Source of the DNA: Hydrogenovibrio sp. 3SP14C1
GTDB lineage: Bacteria > Pseudomonadota > Gammaproteobacteria > Thiomicrospirales > Thiomicrospiraceae
DNA length: 64,000 nucleotides
Assembly: GCF_029625905.1 (NCBI RefSeq)
Contig: NZ_JARTLM010000002.1
Location: 62,001-126,000, forward strand
Direction of reading: 5' to 3'
The notes below the pieces were generated by a model that saw nothing but the letters and a program-made list of their open reading frames with translations, made no database searches and had not been told where the DNA came from. Of the stretch, positions 51,312 through 60,109 are shown piece after piece. Every line of letters starts with the position of its first letter. Positions within the stretch are counted from its first letter, which is position 1. The position numbers and the translations under genes are program-made.

Positions 51312-53435
51312 GTGACTGATACTGTTTTAGCCCGTAAGTGGCGCCCGAAAAACTTCTCTGAATTAGTCGGACAAACCCATGTGATGCAAGCGCTTTCTAA
51401 TGCGCTGGATCAACAGCGTTTGCATCATGCTTACCTGTTCACTGGAACACGTGGGGTTGGAAAAACCACCATTGCGCGTATTTTTTCTAAAGCCTTGAAT
51501 TGTGAGCAGGGCATTACGTCTAAGCCTTGTGGTGTTTGTTCAACTTGTCGTTCCATTGATGAAGGACGGTTTGTTGATTTGATTGAGGTGGATGCGGCTT
51601 CTAAAACCAAGGTTGAAGATACGCGAGAGTTATTGGAAAACGTTCAATATGCACCGGTTCAAGGGCGTTACAAAGTTTATTTGATTGATGAAGTGCATAT
51701 GCTGTCTAAAAGCAGTTTCAATGCCTTGTTGAAAACATTGGAAGAGCCGCCTGAGCATGTCAAGTTCCTATTGGCAACCACTGACCCACATAAATTACCG
51801 ATTACAGTGTTATCGCGTTGTTTGCAGTTTAATTTAATGCGCTTGACGTTGCCGCAGATTCAGCAACACCTTGCTTATATCTTGCAGCAAGAGCAAGTGC
51901 CTTTTGAAGAAGCGGCATTGGCAATGATCGCAAAGAGTGCCGATGGTTCTGCTAGAGATTCTTTGAGTATTTTGGATCAAGCCATTGCCTACGGTGGCGG
52001 GCAAGTTCAGTATGATGCTGTTCAAGCCATGTTGGGATTGGTCGACCAGCAATTTACGTTGAACATTCTATCCGCACTGGCAAATGAATCGGCAGATGAA
52101 TTAAAAGAAGTGATTCAGCAGCTGGCATTGATGGGGGTGGATTATACGGCCTTGAATGCTCAGTTGATTGAAGCCTTGCATCAGGTGAGTATGTTACAAG
52201 TGTTGGGGGGGCTAACAGAAAGCAGCCTAATTGAAGTTGATTTACTGCAGAATTTAAGCCAGCGATTATCTGCAGAACGAATTCAAGTGTTATATCAAAT
52301 TGCATTACTGGCAAAACAAGATATGGCGCTGGCCCCTGATATTCGGATCGGTTTTGAAATGTCTCTTTTAAGAATGTTGGCTTTTCAGCCTGTTTTTTCC
52401 GAGGCGAGTGCGCCAACAGATAAAGCAAGTGTAGAGACGGGACTGAGTCGCTCGGAAAATGAAAAAATGGCCAGGCCTGGTCAGAATTCATCAGTGGCGG
52501 AGCCTGCGCAGCAAGTTGCTTCTGAAGAGGTTTCTGCTGCAAGTTTGGGTATGTCTGAGCCTTCACCGTCTATGGTCGCTCCAATGCAACAACAAGAAGC
52601 TGTGCCGCAACCACAAATGGCATCATCATCGGCCTCTCAGGTATCTGCGCAGCCCTCGGGTGACGTTGATCCTTTAGCAGATTTAAAGGCGAGGTTAGAT
52701 TCGACGCTGGGAAAGTCTGAAGCACCGCTTGAGCATCGTGAAAGTCACGGTGCGGAGGTGCCTCAGTCTACTATGCCCGACAATCAACCACAGATTGAGC
52801 CAGCGCCTCCTGTAAGTGAAAGCTATCAGCAAAAAAGCCAGCCATCAGAACAGGCAGTGTCTGGTGATGTTTCTCAAGCGGCTGTGGCTGCTCCCGCGCA
52901 AATGACTGAAGTACCAAAAGCAGCAGCATCAGCCCCTGCTTTTGAAATGCCAGATGAGCCTTTACAGGCACTGAATGAATTTACGCCAAATCAAAATCCT
53001 GAGACAGTTATCTCAGAAAGTACTTCGGCAGCAAACGAGATGAATGTTGGTGATACTTCAGTCACTGCTTGGATAGAGTTGATGTCTCAATTGCAACTTG
53101 AGGGAATGGCTGCTGAGTTGGCAAGACAGTCTATTTTAGTTAAGCAGGATGCACAGAGTTTAACGTTAAGCGTTGATCCTGAACAAGCGCTTGCCAAAAC
53201 GGAATTAGCCTTGCAGCGACTTGAAGAGCAAGTGAAAGCTCAATTGGGCAGCCGATTGATTTTCGTAGAGTTTCCTGAAGATCATTGGACGCCTGCGAAA
53301 CATTTTGCAGCTGAAGCGCAAGCTAGACAGGGAAATGCGGCGGAAAGTATTCGCACTGACTCTGTCGTACAGAATTTAATGCAGACATTGAACTTGAAAA
53401 TTATCGAATCTTCGATTCGACCTGTTAATAAATAA
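51312..53435 (+). CDS. dnaX: DNA polymerase III subunit tau (and possibly gamma)
   Basis: 707 residues. AAA+ clamp loader: Walker A GTRGVGKT (45-52), a zinc site with Cys64, Cys73, Cys76 and Cys79, Walker B IDEVHMLS, sensor 1 [10 protein letters not shown] and SRC. After about residue 365 comes a Pro/Ala/Gln-rich linker, then a C-terminal domain ([21 protein letters not shown]) that in E. coli binds polymerase and helicase. GTG start, 5 bases after a long A/T stretch. An A-run with a palindromic hairpin at 52462-52486 may generate a short gamma form, as in E. coli dnaX, but not at the canonical heptamer. ybaB and recR follow. Confidence 0.95.
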   Translation: MTDTVLARKWRPKNFSELVGQTHVMQALSNALDQQRLHHAYLFTGTRGVGKTTIARIFSKALNCEQGITSKPCGVCSTCRSIDEGRFVDLIEVDAASKTKVEDTRELLENVQYAPVQGRYKVYLIDEVHMLSKSSFNALLKTLEEPPEHVKFLLATTDPHKLPITVLSRCLQFNLMRLTLPQIQQHLAYILQQEQVPFEEAALAMIAKSADGSARDSLSILDQAIAYGGGQVQYDAVQAMLGLVDQQFTLNILSALANESADELKEVIQQLALMGVDYTALNAQLIEALHQVSMLQVLGGLTESSLIEVDLLQNLSQRLSAERIQVLYQIALLAKQDMALAPDIRIGFEMSLLRMLAFQPVFSEASAPTDKASVETGLSRSENEKMARPGQNSSVAEPAQQVASEEVSAASLGMSEPSPSMVAPMQQQEAVPQPQMASSSASQVSAQPSGDVDPLADLKARLDSTLGKSEAPLEHRESHGAEVPQSTMPDNQPQIEPAPPVSESYQQKSQPSEQAVSGDVSQAAVAAPAQMTEVPKAAASAPAFEMPDEPLQALNEFTPNQNPETVISESTSAANEMNVGDTSVTAWIELMSQLQLEGMAAELARQSILVKQDAQSLTLSVDPEQALAKTELALQRLEEQVKAQLGSRLIFVEFPEDHWTPAKHFAAEAQARQGNAAESIRTDSVVQNLMQTLNLKIIESSIRPVNK
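52462..52486 (+). promoter_or_regulatory. Candidate frameshift or slippage site in dnaX
   Basis: Codons GAA-AAA-ATG followed at once by the palindrome GGCCAGGCCTGGTC (exact copy at 52471-52480). Slipping back one base on AAA enters a frame that ends at TGA after about 20 codons, giving a product near 405 residues, close to the gamma form. The heptamer is A-AAA-ATG, not the canonical A-AAA-AAG, so this is a hypothesis; transcriptional slippage on the A6 run gives the same frame. Confidence 0.35.
52471..52480. repeat. CCAGGCCTGG palindrome inside dnaX
   Basis: Exact copy with flanks ATGG and TCAG, matching the extended consensus TGGCCAGGCCTGGTCA. Codes for part of ARPGQ. Confidence 0.88.
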
Positions 53436-53448
53436 GAAAGGAGAAGCC

Positions 53449-53778
53449 ATGTTTGGTGGAAAAGGTGGTTTGGGTAACTTGATGAAACAAGCCCAGGATA
53501 TGCAAAAAAATATGCAAGCTGCGCAAGATGAAATTGCCAAAATGGAAATTGCTGGTGAAGCGGGCGGTGGCATGGTAAAAGTCGTTATGACTGGAAAGTA
53601 TGAGCTGGTCAAAGTTGAAATTGATGACAGCTTGATGGACGACAAAGAAATGCTGGAAGATTTATTTGCAGCAGCAGTTAATAGCGCGTCACACCGTGTA
53701 GAAGAAACAAGGCAAGAAAAAATGGGCGGTTTAACAGGGGGAATGGATCTTCCTCCTGGAATGAAGATGCCGTTTTAA
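53449..53778 (+). CDS. ybaB: Nucleoid-associated protein YbaB/EbfC
   Basis: 109 residues: Gly-rich start ([21 protein letters not shown]), then [27 protein letters not shown], then the Met-Gly C terminus. YbaB binds DNA as a dimer and shapes the nucleoid. Fixed location between dnaX and recR. Gene of normal size. Confidence 0.94.
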   Translation: MFGGKGGLGNLMKQAQDMQKNMQAAQDEIAKMEIAGEAGGGMVKVVMTGKYELVKVEIDDSLMDDKEMLEDLFAAAVNSASHRVEETRQEKMGGLTGGMDLPPGMKMPF

Positions 53779-53800
53779 CTCCGAATGGTAAGACTCTAGC

Positions 53801-54388
53801 ATGCAAAGTCCTGTTATTAATGAATTGATAGATGCTTTTAAGCTATTGCCAACGGTTGGGCCGAAATCGGCGCAGCGATTGGCTTATTTTTTATTGCAAA
53901 ATCATCAGCAGGAAGGGCATCGTCTTGCGACAGCAATTGAATCTGCGCTCGAGAAGGTGGGGTATTGCCAGCAATGCCGCAACTTGTCCGAAACCGAAAT
54001 ATGCGGAATTTGTGCATCAACGTCGAGACAAGCAGATCAATTGTGCATTGTTGAGACACCAACCGATGTGATTGTTATTGAACAATCGGGCATCTACAAA
54101 GGTCAGTATTTTGTTTTGATGGGGCATTTATCACCCATCGACGGTATTGGTCCAGATGAACTTGGGTTGCCTATCTTACGAGATCGATTGGCTCAGGGTG
54201 ATATACAGGAGTTGATTTTAGCCACGAATCCTACGGTAGAGGGCGAGGCGACAGCGCATTATATCCAGCAAATGGCTGCCGAATTTAATGTATCAGTAAC
54301 GCGATTGGCCCAAGGTATTCCGTTAGGTGGAGAGCTGGAATATATTGATAGCGGAACTTTAGGTCAGGCATTTGCGGGTCGAAAGTAG
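53801..54388 (+). CDS. recR: Recombination mediator RecR
   Basis: 195 residues: helix-hairpin-helix LPTVGPKSAQRLAYFLL, a Cys4 zinc finger (CQQCRNLSETEICGIC), and the Toprim domain with IVETPTDVIVIEQSGIYKGQYFVL and NPTVEGEATAHYIQ. With RecFO it loads RecA at gaps. Start 53801; 22 bp after ybaB, so operonic. Length is normal. Confidence 0.95.
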   Translation: MQSPVINELIDAFKLLPTVGPKSAQRLAYFLLQNHQQEGHRLATAIESALEKVGYCQQCRNLSETEICGICASTSRQADQLCIVETPTDVIVIEQSGIYKGQYFVLMGHLSPIDGIGPDELGLPILRDRLAQGDIQELILATNPTVEGEATAHYIQQMAAEFNVSVTRLAQGIPLGGELEYIDSGTLGQAFAGRK

Positions 54389-54473
54389 AAAGAAGGGGCT
54401 GTTTAAGCTTATGAGCTCGATTAAACCAACTCGAATGAGCGCATAAGATTAAACAATTAAACGTTTTTTAGAA

Positions 54474-55382
54474 TTAAGCGTCTGCCATCAAATATTCAAG
54501 TAGTGCCTTTTGTGCGTGCAGTCGGTTTTCTGCCTCATCCCAAACCACACTGTCTTTTGCATCCATTACTTCAGCCGATACTTCCTCGCCTCGGTGCGCT
54601 GGTAAGCAGTGCATAAATAATGCATCGGGGTTTGCTTGCTGCATCAACGCCGTATTGACTTGATAGTCTTTGAATGCTCTTTCACGTTTTTTCTGCTCTT
54701 CTTCTTGTCCCATGCTCGCCCAAACATCCGTTACCACGAGATCAACGTTTTCTGCTGCATCCATTGGGTTGCGGATTATTTCTACGTGTTCCCGGTTTGC
54801 TTCTACCATTTTAGGGTTTGGATCATAGTCTTCCGGCGACGCAATGCGCAATTTAAAACCGTACTGCTTTGCAGCATTGATATAGGAGTGGCACATGTTG
54901 TTGCCGTCACCAACCCATAAAACGGTTTTGCCTTCAATTGAGCCGCGGTGTTCATGATACGTTTGCATGTCGGCCAGGAGTTGGCAAGGGTGGTAGTCAT
55001 CCGTTAAGGCATTGATAACCGGAACTTGTGAATGCTCAGCCATTTTTTCGACAATGTCATGACCAAATGTACGGATCATAATGCCGTCCGCCATGCTGGA
55101 AATAACTTTTGCAGTGTCCTCAATGGGTTCGCCTCGTCCTAATTGCGTGTCGCGAGGCGATAAGAATAAAGCGTGTCCACCGAGTTGGCTCATCCCTATT
55201 TCAAACGAGATACGCGTACGCGTTGATGATTTTTCAAAAATCATCGCAAGCGTTTTATTTTTTAGGGGCTCAAAGATCTCGCCTGATTTCTGAACCTTTT
55301 TAAGTTCTGTAGCACGCAACATAAGCTGGTTTAGCTCTGCTGTTGAGAAGTCTTGTAAGGTTAAAAAGTGTTTAATGCTCAT
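54474..55382 (-). CDS. argF: Ornithine carbamoyltransferase
   Basis: 302 residues from ATG 55382 (an upstream frame to 55442 runs into the argD end and has no ribosome site; an AAGAAG stretch precedes 55382). Carbamoyl phosphate site [10 protein letters not shown], then [25 protein letters not shown] and the ornithine motif [14 protein letters not shown]. It makes citrulline in arginine synthesis. Follows argD by 34 bp on the reverse strand; the two likely share a transcript. Confidence 0.95.
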   Translation of the reverse strand: MSIKHFLTLQDFSTAELNQLMLRATELKKVQKSGEIFEPLKNKTLAMIFEKSSTRTRISFEIGMSQLGGHALFLSPRDTQLGRGEPIEDTAKVISSMADGIMIRTFGHDIVEKMAEHSQVPVINALTDDYHPCQLLADMQTYHEHRGSIEGKTVLWVGDGNNMCHSYINAAKQYGFKLRIASPEDYDPNPKMVEANREHVEIIRNPMDAAENVDLVVTDVWASMGQEEEQKKRERAFKDYQVNTALMQQANPDALFMHCLPAHRGEEVSAEVMDAKDSVVWDEAENRLHAQKALLEYLMADA

Positions 55383-55416
55383 TGGCGTTCTTCTTTTTAG
55401 GTTAGTTAAACAAGTA

Positions 55417-56598
55417 TTAACTTGTTTGAGTAAATTCTTCAATCAATTCCACAAGGGTGTTGACCAGTTGGTCAGTTTGATCATTTGACATGACAAATGT
55501 CGGTAATAATCGAACCGTGTTACCTTGTGTGACATTAATCAATAAATGTTTTTTTAAGGCCTTTTGAACCAATTCAGCACAAGGTCGATCGAGTTCAATG
55601 CCGATCATATAGCCTAAGCCTCGAACGGTGACAACGGCAGTATTTGTCTCTAACGCTTCTTGCAAACGAGCTGCGAGCAATGCCCCTTTGGCTTCCACAT
55701 GTTCAATGAAATTGTGGATGGTAAGTGTCTTAATGACTGCAAGCCCAGTTGCGCAAGCAAGTGGGTTACCCCCAAATGTCGTGCCGTGGTTGCCTGGAAC
55801 CAGTAGGTTGGCGGCTTTTTGTCCTGCTAAGCATGCCCCGATCGGGATGCCGTTACCTAAGGCTTTTGCCAGTGTCATGACATCCGGCAGAATATCTTCA
55901 TGCTGGTGAGCAAACCATTTACCAGTTCGTCCAATGCCTGTCTGAATTTCATCAAGCATGAGCAACCAGTTGTTTTGATCGCAGAGTTCACGTAACTCTT
56001 TTAAATAGCCACGGTCGGGTATGTTGACACCGCCTTCCCCTTGAATCGGTTCAACGAGAATGGCGACGATATCCGTATCAGAAGACAGTTTTTTAACTGC
56101 TTCCACGTCATTATAAGGAACGCGAACGAACCCCTCGACAAGTGGCTCGAATCCTTCTTGAATTTTAGGGTTTCCGGTAGCAGAAAGCGTTGCTAAAGTT
56201 CGACCGTGGAAGCTGTTTTGCATCACGATGATTTTAGGGGTTTTAATTTGTTGCTGGTGGGCAAACTTTCTTGCCATTTTAATTGCGGTTTCATTGGCTT
56301 CAGCGCCAGAATTGCAGAAGAAAACTTTTTCAAGGTTTGAGATTTCAATCAATTCATCTGCTAGTTGTGTTTGTTTGTCAATCCCGTACAGATTGGAGGT
56401 ATGAATAAGTTGTTGGCTTTGTTCACAAATGGTTCTGGAAATTTCAGGGTGCGCATGACCCAGGCTGCAAACAGCGATGCCGCTGATGGCATCCAGATAA
56501 CCTTGTCCATCTGCATCGTATAACAAGGCGCCCTGACCGGATTCAAATGAGACCGGAAGTCTTGCGTAAGTGTTCATTAAATGATCTTGTGAGTTCAT
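55417..56598 (-). CDS. argD: Acetylornithine / succinyldiaminopimelate aminotransferase
   Basis: 393 residues of class III PLP aminotransferase: [70 protein letters not shown] (PLP Lys) and [15 protein letters not shown]. In arginine synthesis it makes N-acetylornithine; many ArgD also serve lysine synthesis. ATG 56598; an in-frame ATG seven codons later is possible. A strong terminator-like hairpin sits upstream on this strand (56627-56665). Confidence 0.94.
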   Translation of the reverse strand: MNSQDHLMNTYARLPVSFESGQGALLYDADGQGYLDAISGIAVCSLGHAHPEISRTICEQSQQLIHTSNLYGIDKQTQLADELIEISNLEKVFFCNSGAEANETAIKMARKFAHQQQIKTPKIIVMQNSFHGRTLATLSATGNPKIQEGFEPLVEGFVRVPYNDVEAVKKLSSDTDIVAILVEPIQGEGGVNIPDRGYLKELRELCDQNNWLLMLDEIQTGIGRTGKWFAHQHEDILPDVMTLAKALGNGIPIGACLAGQKAANLLVPGNHGTTFGGNPLACATGLAVIKTLTIHNFIEHVEAKGALLAARLQEALETNTAVVTVRGLGYMIGIELDRPCAELVQKALKKHLLINVTQGNTVRLLPTFVMSNDQTDQLVNTLVELIEEFTQTS

Positions 56599-56626
56599 GC
56601 GATTTTTATTTACCGTTTATTAAAAT

Positions 56627-56665
56627 AAAAAAGCAATCGCAAGACGAGCTTGGGATTGCTTTTTT
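56627..56665 (-). promoter_or_regulatory. Terminator-like hairpin in the argD leader, between divergent genes
   Basis: AAAAAAGCAATC and GATTGCTTTTTT are perfect 12-bp arms and an inner CAAG/CTTG pair extends the stem. T-runs on both strands. The site lies between divergent argD and ilvE, so no gene ends here. An attenuator in the argD leader, or the end of a small RNA, would explain it. Confidence 0.55.
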
Positions 56666-56853
56666 GAATTGAATTAATTTATTTTGATATTCAAAAGAAT
56701 GATTTTAATCATATGGTGGGTAATTTCAAGAAAAAGATAGCAGTATTGAATTAAACATTCTATTTTTGGGTGTTTAAATGTTGTGCCTAAGCAGCTGTTT
56801 TAGGATAAAATAACGCGATTAAACCCTGTGGAAATTTAAGAAGGACTTTTGCA

Positions 56854-57780
56854 ATGCAAACAATGAGCGACCGTGACGGATTAATCTGGCTAGATGGAGA
56901 GATGGTTGACTGGCGTGATGCTAAAATTCACGTTTTAACCCATACCCTACATTATGGAATGGGGGTCTTTGAAGGTGTTAGAGCTTATGAAGCTAAGCAA
57001 GGGACGTCTATTTTCCGTTTAGAAGCCCATACGGATCGCTTGTTTAATTCGGCTAAGATTATGAATATGTCGATGCCGTTTTCAAAAGAACAGTTGAATG
57101 AAGCACAGCGTGCGGCGGTTCGAGATAATGATCTGAAATCTGCTTATATCCGCCCGATGGTTTTTTATGGCTCAGAAGGAATGGGGTTAAGAGCGGATAA
57201 TCTTAAAACGCATGTTATGGTTGCTGCCTGGGAATGGGGCGCCTATATGGGTGAAGAGAATCTCCAGAAGGGGATTAAAATTGCAACCTCTTCTTTTACA
57301 CGCCATCATGTTAACGTCACGATGACGAAAGCCAAATCGAATGGTGCTTATATGAACTCGATGCTGGCGTTGCAAGAAGCCGTCAGTCATGGGTGTGATG
57401 AAGCATTATTACTGGATACCGAAGGGTATGTGTCTGAAGGGTCGGGTGAGAACTTCTTTATGGTAAAAGATGGCATTATCTTTACGCCTGAATTAACCTC
57501 TGCTTTAGATGGTATTACGCGTAAAACCATTATGCAGTTGGCTAAAGAAGCTGGGTATGAAGTGCGTGAAAAACGCATTACGCGTGATGAAGTTTATATT
57601 GCAGACGAAGCTTTCTTTACAGGAACTGCTGCTGAGGTAACGCCTATTCGTGAATTGGATAATCGTCCGATTGGTGAAGGATCGCGCGGTCCGGTGACGG
57701 AGTTACTTCAAGCTAAATACTTTGATGTGGTGCATGGTCGTTCACCGCAACACCTGGATTGGTTAAACACTGTTGCTTAA
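56854..57780 (+). CDS. ilvE: Branched-chain amino-acid aminotransferase
   Basis: 308 residues of class IV PLP aminotransferase: LTHTLHYGMGVFEGVRAYE, MTKAKSNGAYMNSMLALQE (Lys of the PLP site) and EGYVSEGSGENFFMVKDG, then FFTGTAAEVTPIREL. It transaminates the keto acids of Leu, Ile and Val. Divergent from argD. A AAGGACT ribosome site precedes the ATG. Followed by a zinc-finger protein gene after 42 bp. Confidence 0.94.
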   Translation: MQTMSDRDGLIWLDGEMVDWRDAKIHVLTHTLHYGMGVFEGVRAYEAKQGTSIFRLEAHTDRLFNSAKIMNMSMPFSKEQLNEAQRAAVRDNDLKSAYIRPMVFYGSEGMGLRADNLKTHVMVAAWEWGAYMGEENLQKGIKIATSSFTRHHVNVTMTKAKSNGAYMNSMLALQEAVSHGCDEALLLDTEGYVSEGSGENFFMVKDGIIFTPELTSALDGITRKTIMQLAKEAGYEVREKRITRDEVYIADEAFFTGTAAEVTPIRELDNRPIGEGSRGPVTELLQAKYFDVVHGRSPQHLDWLNTVA

Positions 57781-57822
57781 TCGGTTGATCAAAAATATTC
57801 TGAACTTGAAGGATAGAGCGAA

Positions 57823-58017
57823 ATGAATAAACAAAAATTAATTGAAGTGACTTATGGGGATTTACCTTTGTCATGCCCAAGACCAGAAGACACGCAATGG
57901 AATTCACACCCAAAAGTGATGTTGCCAATTGAAGAGACAGGAGTGGCTAAGTGTCCATACTGTGGTACGGATTATGTTTTAAAAGACTGGGATCCAAGTC
58001 ATAACAGCCATCATTAA
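57823..58017 (+). CDS. Small zinc-finger protein (zf-CHCC type)
   Basis: 64 residues with the pattern DLPLSCPRPEDTQWNSHPKV and CPYCGTDYVLKD, two Cys and the His/Cys pair that make the CHCC zinc finger known from NdufS6-like and ApaG-neighbour proteins. Function unknown; it often follows ilvE. GAGC ribosome site. Two terminators follow. Confidence 0.82.
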   Translation: MNKQKLIEVTYGDLPLSCPRPEDTQWNSHPKVMLPIEETGVAKCPYCGTDYVLKDWDPSHNSHH

Positions 58018-58025
58018 GGCATTAA

Positions 58026-58049
58026 AAAACAGCCAGGCCTGGCTGTTTT
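58026..58049 (+). terminator. Palindromic CCAGGCCTGG terminator after ilvE-zinc finger
   Basis: AAAACAGCCAGG and CCTGGCTGTTTT are perfect 12-bp arms with a T-run; core 58033-58042. Same stem as the one after glgP (35891). Confidence 0.85.
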
Positions 58050-58056
58050 GATATAT

Positions 58057-58083
58057 CAAAAGCCTCTTGATTGAGGTTTTTTT
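58057..58083 (+). terminator. Second, conventional terminator
   Basis: AAAAGCCTC-TTGATT-GAGGTTTTTTT directly after the palindromic one, so the ilvE transcript has tandem terminators. Confidence 0.75.
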
Positions 58084-58120
58084 GTGTCTATGAAAAATGG
58101 ATGAAAAAATATGAGGCAAT

Positions 58121-58147
58121 AAAAAACCCGCTCTAGGCGGGTTCTTT
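58121..58147 (-). terminator. Terminator of glnA
   Basis: AACCCGC-TCTA-GGCGGGTT stem with A/T runs; on the reverse strand it ends in TTTTTT, 22 bp after the glnA stop. Confidence 0.85.
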
Positions 58148-58168
58148 AATCTAACCTTCTTGCTAATA

Positions 58169-59575
58169 TTAAGAAGAGTAGTACATATCAAATTCAATAG
58201 GATGGGTCGTTGCACGCATGCGAGTGACTTCTTCCATTTTAAGGTTGATGTATGAGTCAATCGATTCATCAGTGAATACACCACCCGCTTTCAAGAAGTC
58301 TCTATCATTGTCCAGTGCATCTAAAGCTTCTTCTAAAGAAGCACAAACAGTTTTGTATGTTGCTTCTTCTTCAGGAGGTAGGTCATATAAATCTTTTTCA
58401 GCTGGCTCACCTGGATCGATTTTGTTCATAATACCGTCAAGACCGGCCATTAATGAAGCAGAAAATGCCAAATATGGGTTTGCTGTTGGATCAGGGAAAC
58501 GCAACTCTACACGACGTGCACGCTCTGAAGGTGCATAAGGAATACGAATCGATGCAGAGCGGTTTGAACCTGAATAAGCTAATAGGATAGGCGCTTCAAA
58601 ACCTGGTACCAGACGCTTATAAGAGTTAGTTCCTGGGTTGGTGAAGGCGTTCAATGCACGTGCATGCTTCATTAGACCACCGATGTACCATAACGCTTCT
58701 TGAGAAAGGCCGGCATAGACATCACCCGCAAAAATGTTTTTACCATTTTTAGATAAAGATTGGTTGATGTGCATCCCTGAACCGTTATCACCCACGATTG
58801 GCTTAGGCATGAATGTCGCTGTTTTTCCTAACGCTTGGCAAGTGTTGTGCACGGCATACTTTAGAATTTGTACTTCATCTGCTTTAGCCGTTAAAGTGTT
58901 CCCTGCAACCGCAAGCTCACACTGTCCACCTGATGCAACTTCATGGTGATGCGCTTCAAGTTTTAAGCCCATTGCTTCAGCCATAGCGCAAATGTCTGCT
59001 CGCACTTCGTGTAACTGATCGACTGGTGGAACTGGGAAGTACCCACCTTTTACTTTAGGACGGTGCCCAATGTTTCCACCTTCAAATACTTTTTCAGAGT
59101 TCCATGCTGCTTCGTTACCATCTAGTTTCACAAAACAACCAGACATATCAGCGCCCCAACGAACATCATCAAAGATAAAGAATTCTGGTTCTGGACCGAA
59201 GAAAGCTGAATCAGCAATACCTGTTGACGCTAGGTAAGCTTCTGCATTTTTTGCGATGCCGCGAGGATCTTTTTCGTAAGCTTCCATAGTTGAAGGTTCA
59301 ACAATCATGCAGCGAATGATCAATGTTGGATCATTGGTGAAAGGGTCTAGGTAGAAACCATCTGTTTGAGGCATTAATAACATATCTGAGTTATGAATCC
59401 CTTTCCAGCCCTGGATTGAAGAACCGTCAAAAGTTTCACCGTCAGCGAAGAAGTCTTCATCTACGCTGTCAGCAGGAATGGTCACATGTTGCTCTTTACC
59501 GTGAGTGTCAGTAAAGCGAAGATCTACCCATTTAACGTCATTGTCTTTGATTAAATCAAAAATTTCTTGCGACAT
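58169..59575 (-). CDS. glnA: Glutamine synthetase type I
   Basis: 468 residues. The N-terminal beta-grasp ([19 protein letters not shown]), the signature [37 protein letters not shown] and [16 protein letters not shown] of the catalytic domain, and the adenylylation-site stretch [10 protein letters not shown] are all present. It makes glutamine from glutamate and ammonia with ATP. The Tyr suggests regulation by GlnE-type adenylylation. AAGGA before the ATG. The upstream area carries a sigma-54-type promoter and enhancer-like repeats. Divergent from pstC. Confidence 0.96.
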   Translation of the reverse strand: MSQEIFDLIKDNDVKWVDLRFTDTHGKEQHVTIPADSVDEDFFADGETFDGSSIQGWKGIHNSDMLLMPQTDGFYLDPFTNDPTLIIRCMIVEPSTMEAYEKDPRGIAKNAEAYLASTGIADSAFFGPEPEFFIFDDVRWGADMSGCFVKLDGNEAAWNSEKVFEGGNIGHRPKVKGGYFPVPPVDQLHEVRADICAMAEAMGLKLEAHHHEVASGGQCELAVAGNTLTAKADEVQILKYAVHNTCQALGKTATFMPKPIVGDNGSGMHINQSLSKNGKNIFAGDVYAGLSQEALWYIGGLMKHARALNAFTNPGTNSYKRLVPGFEAPILLAYSGSNRSASIRIPYAPSERARRVELRFPDPTANPYLAFSASLMAGLDGIMNKIDPGEPAEKDLYDLPPEEEATYKTVCASLEEALDALDNDRDFLKAGGVFTDESIDSYINLKMEEVTRMRATTHPIEFDMYYSS

Positions 59576-59804
59576 AAGTGTGTCCTTTTCGATAGTTTAC
59601 GAATTCTGTTGTTTGCATGGAACAAGTTGTTTAGTGTTGCGTAATACATTTGTAGCCAAAATAGGTTTGATGCGTTCATGTGCATAAAAATCACATTTTG
59701 ACAGCATGTGTATTATTTTGAATTTTGTTGAGGCAACTTTTAAAAGCGAGGGGGTTATTCGGTTTATGAGTCGAATTTCCTTACTTTTTTATCCTGCTGA
59801 TGAT

Positions 59805-59820
59805 AGCTTGAACCGTGCCA
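59805..59820 (-). promoter_or_regulatory. Sigma-54 (RpoN)-type promoter for glnA
   Basis: On the reverse strand TGGCACGGTTCAAGCT: GG (-24) and GC (-12) have the right spacing, and the TGGCACG half is a perfect match; only the two T before GC are A. It lies 230 bp before the glnA start. NtrC control of glnA fits nitrogen limitation. Confidence 0.7.
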
Positions 59821-59926
59821 AAATTCCAATTTTTTTTAAAACTATTTTAAGTTATTGATGTATCAATAAAAATGAGATTGTTGCTTATCTTTGTGCTGAC
59901 GAGATACTTCGTTTGAAAGAAAGCTC

Positions 59927-59954
59927 ATGGTGCATTTTTAAATTTTATGGTGCA
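59927..59954 (-). promoter_or_regulatory. Direct repeat ATGGTGCA, possible NtrC enhancer sites
   Basis: ATGGTGCA at 59927-59934 and 59947-59954, exactly 20 bp apart (about two helical turns), 107-150 bp upstream of the sigma-54 promoter on the reverse strand. The half-site TGCACCA fits the NtrC half-site, but full dyads are not seen. Confidence 0.45.
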
Positions 59955-60014
59955 AAACAAGTAAGGATAAATATAAAAGGGCGGGTACAATACATGTATT
60001 TTTATAGGGATAAA

Positions 60015-60073
60015 AAACAAGTTTTTTAATCAAATTTTAAGATTTAACTTGTTTGTCATATTTGACCTGTAAT
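60015..60073 (+). promoter_or_regulatory. Dyad and Pho-box-like element before pstC
   Basis: AAACAAGTT (60015-60023) and AACTTGTTT (60046-60054) are 9-bp inverted arms. Next come TTGTCAT (60053) and CTGTAAT (60067), Pho-box-like but 14 instead of 11 bp apart. PhoB control is expected for pst genes in general, but the match here is weak. The rest of the 59576-60109 gap holds no ORF I can support. Confidence 0.35.
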
Positions 60074-60109
60074 ATCTTCTAACCTCTATTTGATTTGCTA
60101 GGAATGTCG

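Noticed and set aside
52054-52566. 170-codon reverse-strand frame inside dnaX
   Set aside because: Antisense of the DnaX linker; long only because that linker is Gln/Ala-rich.
55383-55442. Longer N-terminus for ArgF
   Set aside because: Overlaps the end of argD with no ribosome site; the family begins with MSIKHFL.
60053-60073. Full Pho box before pstC
   Set aside because: The two repeats are 14 bp apart, not 11, and one is TGTAAT, so I kept only a weak element.
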